DNA from: Bacteroidales bacterium
GTDB taxonomy: Bacteria > Bacteroidota > Bacteroidia > Bacteroidales > Bacteroidaceae
Length of the DNA: 64,000 nt
Assembly: GCA_030532685.1 (NCBI GenBank)
Contig: JAUNKN010000002.1
Location: 1 to 64,000 of the forward strand
Direction: 5' to 3'
In this document: one piece after another, positions 15,938-24,642 of the stretch
How positions within the stretch are numbered: position 1 is the first letter of the stretch
Layout: each line of letters starts with the position of its first letter
The notes under the pieces: model-generated
Seen by the model: only the letters and a program-made list of their open reading frames with translations
What the model was told of the DNA's origin: nothing
The model's database searches: none
Position numbers and translations under genes: made by a program

Positions 15938-17907
15938 AGGGCGTGAAGGTCGAGAGTGAGTCCCAGGGAGAGGTCGATACCTGTTGTGGGAGGAGAGTTG
16001 TAGTAGTAAATGTGTGGACGATAGTTGAGCAGATTGTCCGCCGCAACACTGAGACGGAGCGCACGTCCTATGCGGTGGGTCGTTCCCAAACGCAGGAGAA
16101 GATAGCCTGGATAGCGAAGGCGATGAACAGCTCCTGTGGTGGCATTGTGTTCCTGTCCTTGGAGTGCCGAAAACCACCGAGCATTGAGCAAGAGATTCAG
16201 ACCATAGCGAGCAGAAAACTGTCGGTCGAAATCAAGCTTGGCCGTCGCGCTATGTGGACGAGCAGGGAGATAAGGGGTGAGCGTTTGCGTGGCTGCGACT
16301 TGTTCGTGCGTGTAGGCATAGTTGAGTTGAGCGTGGAGTCGCCCCTGTCCGAGATGCCAAGTTTGTTGCGCGGTGGCTTCGGCCGTGAGTATGCGCAGGT
16401 GTGGTAGATTGATGTAGTCTACATAAGGGACGTTGCTGCCGGGATCTCGTTCGCTACTGGGAGAAGAGGTCGTGATGCGATGTTTCACTTTGTGATAGCC
16501 CAACGCTGCCGTGAAGTGGCTTTGCCGGCGGGTCCATTCGGCCGATAGGTGAAAGTTGTGGCTGCGTTCTGCTTTGAGGTCCTCGTGCCCACGTATGATA
16601 AAGATGTCGTTGATGAGGAAGTGCATGAAACGCTCTTTCAACGAGGCGCTCCGAAAACCACTACCATAGCCGCTGCGCAGCGTCAATGCTCCCTTGTGGT
16701 AGCGCAAGGACAGTTTAGAAGTGGGATGCATGCCCCCTTCGTGAGAGTAGTGGTCGGCGCGTAGAGCTCCCACGATTTCCCAGCGAGGGGTGACTTGCCA
16801 GTCTATTTGTCCGAAGGCACTGCCATTCCATTGTGTATGCGCCTTTCCGTGCGCAAATTGGTAGCTATGGAGATAGTCGCGTTGCCATTCTCCTCCCAAA
16901 ACCAAGGAGGCCTTTTCGTTCCAATGATAGGTGTAAAGGCTGCGCAACGCATGCTGAACGTTGCTGTAGTCGCGCACGTCCAAACTGCTGCTTAGATAGT
17001 AGTCACTTTTGTCGTATTGGTCAAAGGTGTAGCTCATTTCGAACCGTTGCGAGGAATCGATATTCCATTCTCCACGCAAACCGCCTGAAAAGTCGCGATA
17101 TCGATTGTGTTGGCCTGGGTCATAGTCGCGTTCGCGAAAGAAATAACCTGCTCGGCCAACGAGACGCAAGGCTTCGTTGGCTTGCCAAGTAAGTCGCTCT
17201 TTGAAATTCCACGTGCGCCCTCCCAATACTCGGGTGAGGGCGTATTTGGTGTAAAGAGCTACGTCGTTGGGATTGTGTAGTAAATAAGCGTCGCTCCGAG
17301 TGTGCTGCACATTGAGCGATTGCGTCCACGACCGGTTGCCCATGTTCCAAAGTCCTCCTAAGCTGGCTTTATGGTGGCGAGCATGGCGAGCGTCCAAGGT
17401 CAAGCTCCAAGGCTCTTGCTTTTTTTGTCGCGTAATGATGTTGATGACTCCTCCAGCAGCGCTACTTCCGTAGAGAGCAGAGGCCGCTCCTTTTACAATT
17501 TCGATGCGCTCAATATCGTTCAAACTCAGGCGGGAGAAATCGACATTGTCCATCGTTTCGCCAGCTAAACGTTCGCCATCGACGAGAAACAAAACGCCCA
17601 AGCCCGAAAAACCAGCCATATTCATGTGCAGCTCTCCGCTGAGCGCATGCGTAAATTCGACACTGGGGAGCTCCTGCTGCAGGAGTTCGGGCAGGTGAGT
17701 CGCCCCACTTTGTCGAATTTGTTCGGCAGTGATGAGGCGGGTGTGTATGGGCGTATTAGCCAGTGTCTTTGGTGTGCGTGTGCCTGTGACGACGGCTGGG
17801 CTGAGCTGGCGATAGCGAGGGAGCGTGTCAGAAACCGTAGACCACGTCGAACTGGCGGCCACTTGTGGGGTCGCACAGCATAACAGAAGAGAAAAGAGTT
17901 TGGACAT
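15934..17907 (-). CDS. TonB-dependent outer-membrane receptor, HmuR-like
   Basis: A 657-residue outer-membrane beta-barrel expected to import heme with TonB energy. A signal peptide (MSKLFSLLLCCATPQVAAS) is followed by the plug domain (TRTPKTLANTPIHTRLIT, IEIVKGAASALYGSSAAGGV) and the barrel. FRSASLKERFM followed by GHEDLKAERSHN sits where heme receptors of the HmuR group carry FRAP and NPDL motifs, so the motifs are altered but recognisable. An in-frame TTG at 17961 overlaps the previous stop, but the ATG at 17907 starts the signal peptide cleanly. It lies directly downstream of the HmuY-like gene, the order seen in Porphyromonas hmuYR. Confidence 0.85.
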   Translation of the reverse strand: MSKLFSLLLCCATPQVAASSTWSTVSDTLPRYRQLSPAVVTGTRTPKTLANTPIHTRLITAEQIRQSGATHLPELLQQELPSVEFTHALSGELHMNMAGFSGLGVLFLVDGERLAGETMDNVDFSRLSLNDIERIEIVKGAASALYGSSAAGGVINIITRQKKQEPWSLTLDARHARHHKASLGGLWNMGNRSWTQSLNVQHTRSDAYLLHNPNDVALYTKYALTRVLGGRTWNFKERLTWQANEALRLVGRAGYFFRERDYDPGQHNRYRDFSGGLRGEWNIDSSQRFEMSYTFDQYDKSDYYLSSSLDVRDYSNVQHALRSLYTYHWNEKASLVLGGEWQRDYLHSYQFAHGKAHTQWNGSAFGQIDWQVTPRWEIVGALRADHYSHEGGMHPTSKLSLRYHKGALTLRSGYGSGFRSASLKERFMHFLINDIFIIRGHEDLKAERSHNFHLSAEWTRRQSHFTAALGYHKVKHRITTSSPSSERDPGSNVPYVDYINLPHLRILTAEATAQQTWHLGQGRLHAQLNYAYTHEQVAATQTLTPYLPARPHSATAKLDFDRQFSARYGLNLLLNARWFSALQGQEHNATTGAVHRLRYPGYLLLRLGTTHRIGRALRLSVAADNLLNYRPHIYYYNSPPTTGIDLSLGLTLDLHAL

Positions 17908-17957
17908 AGGGTTTCGGAAAAGAGGCGATGAGGTGTCGAAAAGGGAGGTAGGGAAAT

Positions 17958-18716
17958 TCAATAGGGATACACATAGTCGATGCTCACGTAGCCTTTGACA
18001 CCTGCGGGACTCATATAGTTGGAGAAGTGCAGCGCCGCCACGCTCCCATCTTGTAAGCGTAAAAGATAGACTTTCCCACTGGGATGATAGGTCGGAGGAG
18101 GATTCTGCACCCGCATATCCATCCAGCGTGAGAGGACGGGGTTGTATTCCGTATTATGATAGCCGATGTAATAGTTGAAGATACCTGTGAGGTCCTGATA
18201 AGCCCAATGGTCGCTCCAAATATCCTTTACGAAAGTTTGGCCCAATAGCTCCGCGCGATTTCCTTGGCGAAGGAGTTCGTCGATAGAGGAGTAGTGGGTT
18301 TCCAAAGCAGCTCCTCGGTGCGTACGCACATCGTAATGATGAAGCGCAAAATCCCATTGCGAAGGAGAGGGCATAGCATCGGTACGGATGAGCTCTTTTC
18401 GCTCGAAAGTAGAGGGCCACGTCACTTGCATATAGCTCACGCCCGATTTCCCATCCCATTGCCCACTGAGGCCTTCGGGGATATTGATGGACTGAATCTT
18501 GCGCTTGTGCAAGTCGATGTACACCCATTTCTTATAACTCACGACCTCTAAGTATAGTCGCCCTCTTCCTGTACTCTCATCGTGTTTTACAAAGCCATAT
18601 TCCGTTCTCTCTTCTTCAGGTGCTTCGTCGTAGATGCCCCCCATAATACCATTGCATGCTGAGAGCAGCACGAGCTGTCCCAGCATGCAAAGGAGAGTGA
18701 ATAAGGCTTTGTTCAT
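17958..18716 (-). CDS. HmuY family heme-binding lipoprotein
   Basis: A 252-residue exported lipoprotein: signal peptide with lipobox LLSAC, then an HmuY-like domain. Signatures are VSYKKWVYIDLHKRKIQSI and WDFALHHYDVRTHRGAAL, the latter corresponding to the WDIAxHRxDVRTN core of HmuY. HmuY proteins sit on the cell surface, take heme from host carriers and pass it to the receptor. Several histidines are present (FALHHYDVRTH), but which bind heme cannot be told from sequence. The ATG overlaps the preceding stop as ATGA. Confidence 0.85.
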   Translation of the reverse strand: MNKALFTLLCMLGQLVLLSACNGIMGGIYDEAPEEERTEYGFVKHDESTGRGRLYLEVVSYKKWVYIDLHKRKIQSINIPEGLSGQWDGKSGVSYMQVTWPSTFERKELIRTDAMPSPSQWDFALHHYDVRTHRGAALETHYSSIDELLRQGNRAELLGQTFVKDIWSDHWAYQDLTGIFNYYIGYHNTEYNPVLSRWMDMRVQNPPPTYHPSGKVYLLRLQDGSVAALHFSNYMSPAGVKGYVSIDYVYPY

Positions 18717-19264
18717 TGCAGTTTTTCTGCGGGAGTGAACACATAAATCAAAGGCATGGGCATAGAGCCGGGTTTGAACGATACCGACAAGCCCAATTTG
18801 CCATTTTTGTCGATGGTACCAATCACCGTTCCCTCTGCCACTGTGTATTCTTTGGGAGAAACCTCAGGTCCTTTGCGTGGTTGCAAGGTCATAGACACGG
18901 TGGTTTGGACTTTACCCTTCAGAGAGGTGAGGCCGTCCTTGTTGGTGCTGGCCTGCACGTGCTTGATAATCATAGGGTCCGACTTGACGAAGGCATAAGG
19001 AGCAATTTCCGTGGTGATAGGGTGGTGGAAAGAACCGAGCGTTACAGTGTAGGTGCCATTGGCTTCTTTGGCAAGCGTCACCTTTTGTGAGGGAACGGTG
19101 CCCAAACTTAGTCCAGCCACGCTAATGAGGTTTTTCTCCTCATAAACTCCACTACGATCCACGAGTACTTGTTGGTTTTCGGCCTCGTCAGAGCAGGAAG
19201 AAAAAGCAACGGGAGCCAATGTTGCGGCCATCAAAGTGAGGCCAAAGAGCATTTTGAATTGCAT
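18713..19264 (-). CDS. Calycin-like lipoprotein, first gene of the heme operon
   Basis: A 183-residue lipoprotein with lipobox Cys in VAFSSCSDEA and a small beta-rich domain (GTYTVTLGSFHHPIT; LSVSFKPGSMPMPLIYVFTP) resembling the Bacteroidetes calycin-like family. Such proteins frequently precede HmuY homologues; the ligand is unknown. The start at 19264 is chosen over 19297 because the promoter box TAATTTTG lies at 19295-19302. Its stop codon overlaps the HmuY start. Confidence 0.7.
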   Translation of the reverse strand: MQFKMLFGLTLMAATLAPVAFSSCSDEAENQQVLVDRSGVYEEKNLISVAGLSLGTVPSQKVTLAKEANGTYTVTLGSFHHPITTEIAPYAFVKSDPMIIKHVQASTNKDGLTSLKGKVQTTVSMTLQPRKGPEVSPKEYTVAEGTVIGTIDKNGKLGLSVSFKPGSMPMPLIYVFTPAEKLQ

Positions 19265-19294
19265 AATACTAAGTGTTTTTCTAAAATCTGGGTG

Positions 19295-19302
19295 CAAAAT
19301 TA
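19295..19302 (-). promoter_or_regulatory. -7 promoter box for the heme operon
   Basis: Minus strand TAATTTTG, about 30 nt before the first ATG. I saw no clear Fur-type palindrome next to it. Confidence 0.55.
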
Positions 19303-19382
19303 CGATATTCTTCTTCGCGCGTCAATCCTAAAAAATGAGGAATTTTCGTTTTTAGCTGTTTTTTACTCGCCTGGGGAAGTGC

Positions 19383-20162
19383 TTAGCGCATTCCTCTTGA
19401 TTTGTATATCAGCTCCTTGGCGGCTCCAATCTCTTGAAATTTCTTTTCGGCAGCGCGACGAATGTCTTCGCCCAGCGAAGCCACCTTGTCTGGATGATGC
19501 TGCAAGGCCAAACGCTTGTAAGCTCGACGCACCTCTTCATCGCTCGCCGAGGGAGAAATGCCGAGTACGGCATAGGCCGCGTCAAGATTATTTTCGCCAA
19601 GATTCAGGAGAGAGTGGATTTCACTTTCGCTCACTCCCATAGCGCTTGCTACGCGTCGCACGGCGGCCACCTCTTCGGGATGGACGCTACCGTCGGCTTT
19701 GGCCAAATCGCAAAGAAAAGCTAAGAGCTGCAAGCGTTGTTCGTAGCTCATGGCTACGGCGATTTCTTGACAACTTTCTTCGATGAGGCGCTCGTAGGCC
19801 ATTTGTCCTTCGCGATCTTCGATATTCTTGCGCTGTGCAAAAAGGCGTCGCACGATATCTTCGCCTTGTTCCACGGCCTGCTCACCAAAATTGTGGCGCA
19901 GGAATGTGCGCAGCAGCTCCATTTCGCTGTGCATCACGCGTCCGTCGGCCTGAACCACATAGGCCGAGAGTACCAAGAGCGAAAACAAAAAGCCGTTGCG
20001 CTCTTCTTCCTCGCTGTATGAATGAGGGCGAGAAGAGCTTTCCTGCTGGTTCGAGAGCATATCTTCGACCCAACCGCCCAATACCGCTCCTGCGAGAATG
20101 CCCAGTGGGCCAGTACCTGTGATGAATCCCAAGGCACCTCCAATCCAATGTCCAAGTCCCAT
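19383..20162 (-). CDS. DjlA-like co-chaperone (TerB-like plus J domain)
   Basis: A 259-residue protein with a glycine-rich hydrophobic N-terminal anchor (GALGFITGTGPLGILAGAVL), a central all-helical TerB-like domain (about 60-180) and a C-terminal J domain (AYAVLGISPSASDEEVRRAY, then HHPDK, the DnaK-stimulating HPD motif). It should recruit DnaK at the membrane. The start was set at MGLGHWIGG; the frame is open further upstream but would run through the tRNA-Gln gene. No clear promoter box is seen in the short gap after the tRNA terminator. Confidence 0.85.
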   Translation of the reverse strand: MGLGHWIGGALGFITGTGPLGILAGAVLGGWVEDMLSNQQESSSRPHSYSEEEERNGFLFSLLVLSAYVVQADGRVMHSEMELLRTFLRHNFGEQAVEQGEDIVRRLFAQRKNIEDREGQMAYERLIEESCQEIAVAMSYEQRLQLLAFLCDLAKADGSVHPEEVAAVRRVASAMGVSESEIHSLLNLGENNLDAAYAVLGISPSASDEEVRRAYKRLALQHHPDKVASLGEDIRRAAEKKFQEIGAAKELIYKSRGMR

Positions 20163-20225
20163 AGTTCTGTTTGTTATATAAGGATGAGTGATTGCCTCCT
20201 CTTTCTTCGGAGAGAAACATAAAAA

Positions 20226-20257
20226 ATAGGCAACGCTCCAATTCGAGCGTTGCCTAT
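20226..20257 (-). terminator. Terminator after the tRNA-Lys/tRNA-Gln unit
   Basis: A stem of TAGGCAACGCTC with its complement and a 6-nt loop, followed on the minus strand by a T run. Confidence 0.75.
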
Positions 20258-20267
20258 GTCCTTGTGT

Positions 20268-20338
20268 TGGGGTACCCGGACTCGAACCAGGAAAGACAGG
20301 ACCAGAATCTGTAGTGTTGCCAATTACACCATACCCCA
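20268..20338 (-). tRNA. tRNA-Gln (anticodon CTG)
   Basis: A 71-nt cloverleaf: acceptor TGGGGTA/TACCCCA, D arm GTGT-AATTGGCA-ACAC, anticodon loop TTCTGGT and T loop TTCGAGT. The 3' CCA is not encoded. One A-C mismatch closes the anticodon stem. Confidence 0.93.
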
Positions 20339-20424
20339 ATCTCCATGAAATCAAGTTGCCCACTCGATTTCTGCGGGGAAGTCTGCAAAATCCTTATCAA
20401 AGACTCTTGCAGACTTAACCTCAG

Positions 20425-20497
20425 TGATCCGTTTGGGACTCGAACCCAAGACCCATACATTAAAAGTGTATTGCTCTACCAGCTGAGCTAACGGATC
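20425..20497 (-). tRNA. tRNA-Lys (anticodon TTT)
   Basis: A 73-nt cloverleaf: acceptor GATCCGT/ACGGATC, anticodon stem ATACA/TGTAT around CTTTTAA, T loop TTCGAGT. The 3' CCA is not encoded. It lies upstream of tRNA-Gln in one transcript. Confidence 0.95.
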
Positions 20498-20561
20498 AAA
20501 GCAAACCAACACGAAATTTGGAAGCGTGGCTGTTTTAAGAGCCTTGTGCTGTTTGCGAGTG

Positions 20562-20593
20562 CAAAAGTAGAAAAAACTTTTTATCTCTCCAAA
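20562..20593 (-). promoter_or_regulatory. Promoter for the tRNA unit
   Basis: Minus strand TTTG (20590-20593), 20 bp, then TACTTTTG (20562-20569): a full Bacteroidetes-type promoter. Confidence 0.75.
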
Positions 20594-20816
20594 CTTTTTA
20601 GGAGGAAAAACGAGGCTTCGCGCATTTCTCCCCTTGATGTTTCTCTTTTGCTGGGTATAAATGGCGATTTTCAGCTTTTCATTTTTGTGAGAATGGGTTT
20701 GTTGAGTCGCTTCCTGCGAAGGGGCAAAATGGGGCAATTCACTTTGCGGAGTCGATGGCTGGCTTGGAGTAGGGCGTTTGGGGATATCTGGGTGTGGGAT
20801 TCTCGTATATGCTTTT

Positions 20817-20925
20817 CTACGTCCCACGCACGATGTTTTTCTTCCCACGCACGATTTTCTACGTCCCATCTAAAATTTTTTTCTTCCCATTGCCGACACG
20901 TTTCTTCCCATTGCGATTCCTCCCA
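20817..20925 (-). repeat. 21-bp repeat cluster, locus 3
   Basis: About five degenerate units seen on the plus strand as CTACGTCCCACGCACGATG, CTTCCCACGCACGATTTT, TACGTCCCATCTAAAAT and two CTTCCCATTGC copies. It lies within the roughly 1 kb gene-free gap 20498-21525. Confidence 0.65.
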
Positions 20926-21023
20926 TCTTTCTTTTCTTGTGACAGGGGTCAAAGCGAACGGCTTTTGCCCCTGTCGCAGTGAGCATACATGGTAGAGCAG
21001 ATATTTGTAGAGAGGCAGTCCTC

Positions 21024-21308
21024 ACGCGCGCGCGTATCATATTTAAATGAGCGATTTTTCCTTCCATTGCCTCCACGATGGTGGCTTTTCGCTTGATAAT
21101 CAATGCCTTTCTGTGTGGAAGTGGAGTGCATTTTCCGCATTTTCTTTTTCTTTCCCCTCCACATCTTACTGTTCTACTCATGGAAGCAAGGTGGAAGGGA
21201 AAAGTTGATGCCCTTCCATTTCAAATGCTTTGAAAATTAAAGAGTTGTAGAGCTTGTGGAAGCAATGGAAGGAAAAGTTTTTGTTCTTATGGGGGAGGTG
21301 CGCGCGCG
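21024..21308. repeat. Inverted-repeat element with CG tracts, copy B
   Basis: CG tracts at 21025-21034 and 21301-21308 form the ends. About 20 nt inside each is a copy of the box GTGGAAGCAATGGAAGGAAAA, inverted at 21057-21077 (GTGGAGGC variant) and direct at 21256-21276. The centre has more TGTGGAAG and TGGAAGCAAGG boxes. The symmetry makes a mobile or foldback element plausible. Confidence 0.65.
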
Positions 21309-21399
21309 AAGAGCTGATGGGAGCTCGGCTGCTTGTTGCAGGGAGTTGGCAGGTGGAGGGGCGGCTTGCGACAAAGTTGAGGCTGCAGGGGAGAAAAGA

Positions 21400-21431
21400 T
21401 TTGTCCGTTTCAAAAATTATTTGTACCTTTG
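21400..21431 (+). promoter_or_regulatory. Promoter for rplU-rpmA
   Basis: TTTG at 21400-21403, 20 bp, TACCTTTG at 21424-21431. The leader is about 88 nt. In it AGACT (21468-21472) can pair with AGTCT at 21478-21482 or with AGTCT at 21444-21448, two mutually exclusive foldings. Confidence 0.75.
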
Positions 21432-21525
21432 CGCCCGATTTAGAGTCTGTGTGGGGCCGAACAAGTGAGACTGCAAGAGTCTACGCCTCCCAGAAAAAAC
21501 CGTTTTTCAAAATTTACAACATCTC

Positions 21526-21843
21526 ATGTACGCAATCGTAGAGATCAACGGTCAGCAGTTTAAGGTGGAGCAGGGCAAGAAGCTCTTTGTCAATCACCTT
21601 CAAGGTGCCGAAGCCGGTCAAACTGTTGAATTCGACAAGGTGCTCCTCGTAGACAATGCTGGAGCTATCACTGTCGGTGCTCCCACTGTTTCTGGAGCAA
21701 AGGTAGTATGCGAAGTGCTCACTCCCCTCGTAAAGGGCGACAAGGTGCTCATCTTCCACAAGAAGCGTCGCAAGGGCTATCGCAAGCTCAATGGCTACCG
21801 CCATCAGTTCACAGAGGTTTCCATCAAGGAAGTTCTCGCCTAA
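21526..21843 (+). CDS. rplU: 50S ribosomal protein L21
   Basis: The 105-residue L21 of the large ribosomal subunit, which binds 23S rRNA domain I. It begins [20 protein letters not shown] and carries the family core [17 protein letters not shown] and [20 protein letters not shown]. It is co-transcribed with rpmA 30 nt downstream, the usual order. Confidence 0.98.
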   Translation: MYAIVEINGQQFKVEQGKKLFVNHLQGAEAGQTVEFDKVLLVDNAGAITVGAPTVSGAKVVCEVLTPLVKGDKVLIFHKKRRKGYRKLNGYRHQFTEVSIKEVLA

Positions 21844-21873
21844 TTATTAACCCCTCCAAAATTGTAGAAGACA

Positions 21874-22137
21874 ATGGCACACAAGAAAGGTGTAGGTAGT
21901 TCTAAGAACGGCCGCGAATCAGCTTCGCAACGACTCGGTGTTAAAATTTGGGGTGGTCAAACTTGCATCGCTGGCAACATCCTCGTTCGTCAGCGCGGCA
22001 CCGTTCACTATCCTGGAAAGAATGTAGGTATGGGTAGCGATCACACGCTCTTTGCCCTCACCGATGGCGTCGTTACCTTCAAGCGCGGTCAGCGCGATCG
22101 TAGCGTGGTTTCGGTAGAACCTATCACAGAGGCTTAA
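21874..22137 (+). CDS. rpmA: 50S ribosomal protein L27
   Basis: The 87-residue L27, located at the peptidyl-transferase centre. It begins [20 protein letters not shown] with the typical N-terminal basic arm, followed by [20 protein letters not shown]. There is no cleavable N-terminal extension of the Firmicutes kind. Confidence 0.98.
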   Translation: MAHKKGVGSSKNGRESASQRLGVKIWGGQTCIAGNILVRQRGTVHYPGKNVGMGSDHTLFALTDGVVTFKRGQRDRSVVSVEPITEA

Positions 22138-22180
22138 TGGGATAAATGTCCTTTACAACGACAGTATTCCAGGCTTTATG

Positions 22181-22215
22181 GCTCCGCTATCCTGTTTAGG
22201 ATGGTGGAGCTTTTG
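22181..22215 (+). terminator. Terminator after rpmA
   Basis: A 13-bp stem with two wobble pairs, GCTCCGCTATCCT and AGGATGGTGGAGC around GTTT, then TTTTGTTT. Confidence 0.8.
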
Positions 22216-22362
22216 TTTGGTTCTGTTCTCTTTTTTTACTGGTGGTGGATTTTTCTCTTTTTTTGTTTTGAAATCCTATATTCTCCTATAAGGGAGCACT
22301 GAAAGGAGGAATCTTGATATTTAAGCTCTTCAATTTTCTCCTGGTTGTGTTAATTAAACTTT

Positions 22363-22370
22363 TATTTTTG
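22363..22370 (+). promoter_or_regulatory. Candidate -7 box for the fimbrial operon
   Basis: TATTTTTG with a leader of about 145 nt to the ATG at 22522. A weak hairpin, GATTAG/CTAATC (22448-22453 and 22463-22468), lies in the leader. The frame of the next gene is open from a GTG at 22381, so a longer start is possible but less likely than the signal-peptide ATG. Confidence 0.4.
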
Positions 22371-22521
22371 TGGAAATATAGTGAATGGGTTGCTTGCTTC
22401 GCGCAAAGCCTTTAAATTTGCATTGCAAATCCTTTTATTGTTTGTGAGATTAGTCTTTTGGCCTAATCCTATTTGGGGGATTTGGCTTGTTTTAGCTTAT
22501 ATAGAAAACAAAATACTATCA

Positions 22522-23094
22522 ATGAGAAACTCTTTTCTTGTTCTTGCCCTATTCATGTGCGTTTTCTTTGGGGCGCAAGCTCAAAAGATTGTTGTAAAAA
22601 ATAATCTTGTACAGGATGCTTTTGCAACCCCCAACCTCTCGCTCGAGGTGGCCATGGGTAAAAAGACTACTTTCGACCTCTCCTTTGGCGCAAACCTTTT
22701 CGGCAACGAAAAGGATGTGCGCAAGTTCAAGCATTTCATCGTGCAGCCAGAGTTGCGCTTTTGGACTTGTGAACGTTTCAATGGTTGGTTCTTTGGAGCG
22801 CATGCCTTGGGAGGACAGTACAACATTGCCAATTACAAACTTCCTTTTGGCATGCTCTCAGAGTTGGAGCATGAACGTCGTCAAGGCTGGTATGCTGGTC
22901 TTGGCGTGGGGGTAGGCTATCAATGGGTGCTCTCTCGACGTTGGAGTCTTGAGGCAGAGCTTGGAGGAGGTTACGTCTATACCGACTTCGATCGCTATGC
23001 TTGTGGCCAGTGTGGCAAACGCTTGTCCTCCGACAATAAGCACTATTTCGGCTTGACCAAAGCTGCGGTTTCTCTGGTATATGTAATACGATAA
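22522..23094 (+). CDS. DUF3575 protein of the fimbrial locus
   Basis: A 190-residue exported protein: signal peptide MRNSFLVLALFMCVFFGAQAQ, then a small barrel-like domain of alternating beta strands (NLSLEVAMGKKTTFDLSFG; GWYAGLGVGVGYQWVLSRRW; LEAELGGGYVYTDFDRY) of the DUF3575 type. Genes of this family stand just upstream of DUF3868 proteins in FimA/Mfa1-type loci. An outer-membrane role in fimbrial assembly is inferred from this context. A CGQCGK motif near the C-terminus could form a disulfide. Confidence 0.75.
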   Translation: MRNSFLVLALFMCVFFGAQAQKIVVKNNLVQDAFATPNLSLEVAMGKKTTFDLSFGANLFGNEKDVRKFKHFIVQPELRFWTCERFNGWFFGAHALGGQYNIANYKLPFGMLSELEHERRQGWYAGLGVGVGYQWVLSRRWSLEAELGGGYVYTDFDRYACGQCGKRLSSDNKHYFGLTKAAVSLVYVIR

Positions 23095-23116
23095 TCTCTC
23101 GACGAGACGATACATT

Positions 23117-24544
23117 ATGACAAAGAAAATTCTTTCCCTTTTGATGGCCTTCGCTGGTCTTGCACAAGTTGTAATGGCTCAGGGCTATACAGGTAGTCTT
23201 TCTTTCACTCCTGTGGCGGCAAAAAAACAAGGTGATTCCTTGCACCTGAATTTTGCAACAATGCTCGACGACGTTACACTGAAGAGTCGTGCCTCCTTGC
23301 TGCTCACCCCTCGTTTGGTTTCGGCCGATGGCACACACAGTTACGAGTTCAAACCCGTGCTTGTCGGAGGGCGCAATCGAGAAGTGATGTGGCGCCGTGG
23401 CGAGCTGCAACCTGCCGAGGTGCAGATGGTGCGCCGTCACAACGGGCGTCAAGAGTCTATACAGCATCATATCGCTGCTCCCTATTACGAATGGATGCGT
23501 TCTGCTCGCCTTTTGCTTGATGAGCAGGTGAGAGGGTGTGCCGCTTGTGAGCTGGCTACTCAGCGCTACACGCTTGCTCAGCGGCTCTTTAAGGAACCCT
23601 ATAAGCCCTCCTTTATGCTGGCCTATATCACTCCAGAGGCAGAACCCGTAAAGGTGCGCGCCGATAAGTTTACGGCACGTTTCAATTTCCGTGTTAATCG
23701 TTCGGAGTTGTTGCCCAATTTGGGGAACAACGCCGCCGAGCTCCGTCGAGTAGATAGTGTAGCAACATCCATACTCAAAAATGCCGATGTGCAAATCAAG
23801 AACGTGAGCATTGATGGCTATGCCTCGCCCGAAGGTAATTTCAAGGCCAATACGACCTTGTCCTACAATCGCGCTGTTGCTTTTGTGAAGTATCTCAAGG
23901 CAACTTATAATTTAGGCACCGACCTCTTTGATGTCAAAGGGCACGGTGAGGACTGGGAAGGATTGCTCCAAGTCGTGAGCAAGACAGCCATGGCCGATAG
24001 AGAGCAGGTCATCGACATTATTCAAAACACGGCCGACGATGTGAAGCGCAAGCAGCAATTGAAAGCGCTTAGCGGTGGAGCTACCTATGCCCGCATGCTG
24101 CAAGAGCTCTATCCTCCTTTGCGTCGCACAGAGTATCAATTCACCTATCAAGTGCGCCCATTCTCTATCGAAGAAGCCTGTGTGCGCATCAAGACCAATC
24201 CTCAGTTGCTGAGCCTGAATGAGATGTATCTCGTGGCCAACTTCTACCCTGCAGGAAGCCCCGATCGGAAAGAAGCCCTCGAGAAAGCAGCTCAATTCTT
24301 CCCTCGCAATCCCGTGAGTCAGTTCAATGTCTTAGCGGGTCGTTTGGCCGAAGGTAAGAAAGAACAAAAGGCTTTGTCCTATTTGGAGAAATACGCAGCT
24401 TCAGCCCAACAACAGAATAATTTGGGCGTGGCTTATGCGCTTGAAGGAGATCTCGTGCGTGCTCGTGCTTGCTTCCAAAAAGCGCAAGAGCTCAAAGAGG
24501 CTCAGCATAATTTGGCCGAATTGGATAAAATGGAGAAGAACTAA
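23117..24544 (+). CDS. DUF3868 protein with OmpA-like domain, fimbrial locus
   Basis: A 475-residue exported protein: signal peptide ending VVMAQG, an N-terminal DUF3868-type domain (about 25-190, with YEFKPVLVGGRNREVMWRR), and an OmpA-like peptidoglycan-associating region (FRVNRSELLPNLGNN; VSIDGYASPEGN; LSYNRAVAFVKYLK). The C-terminal 100 residues are TPR-like helices (SQFNVLAGRLAEGKKEQKAL; NLGVAYALEGDLVRARACF). It lies 22 nt after the DUF3575 gene and just before the major fimbrillin. It probably anchors or helps assemble the fimbria at the outer membrane; this is inferred from position. Confidence 0.75.
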   Translation: MTKKILSLLMAFAGLAQVVMAQGYTGSLSFTPVAAKKQGDSLHLNFATMLDDVTLKSRASLLLTPRLVSADGTHSYEFKPVLVGGRNREVMWRRGELQPAEVQMVRRHNGRQESIQHHIAAPYYEWMRSARLLLDEQVRGCAACELATQRYTLAQRLFKEPYKPSFMLAYITPEAEPVKVRADKFTARFNFRVNRSELLPNLGNNAAELRRVDSVATSILKNADVQIKNVSIDGYASPEGNFKANTTLSYNRAVAFVKYLKATYNLGTDLFDVKGHGEDWEGLLQVVSKTAMADREQVIDIIQNTADDVKRKQQLKALSGGATYARMLQELYPPLRRTEYQFTYQVRPFSIEEACVRIKTNPQLLSLNEMYLVANFYPAGSPDRKEALEKAAQFFPRNPVSQFNVLAGRLAEGKKEQKALSYLEKYAASAQQQNNLGVAYALEGDLVRARACFQKAQELKEAQHNLAELDKMEKN

Positions 24545-24642
24545 CGAAACGCAGAACGAACACTTTTCTTTGGGTCGCTCTTTGTTGCATGCCCTCCTTT
24601 TTCTTAGATCGTAGAATATTATTGTTTTAATTTTATTGTGTT

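Noticed and set aside
20871..21470. Small frames in the gap before rplU, including peptides reading VEAMEGK and MEAMEGKVF
   Set aside because: They are read from the GTGGAAGCAATGGAAG boxes in both orientations, so the shared peptide reflects the DNA repeat, not a protein family.
22778..23794. 338-codon minus-strand frame across the DUF3575/DUF3868 junction
   Set aside because: It spans two plus-strand genes with signal peptides and has no coding features of its own.
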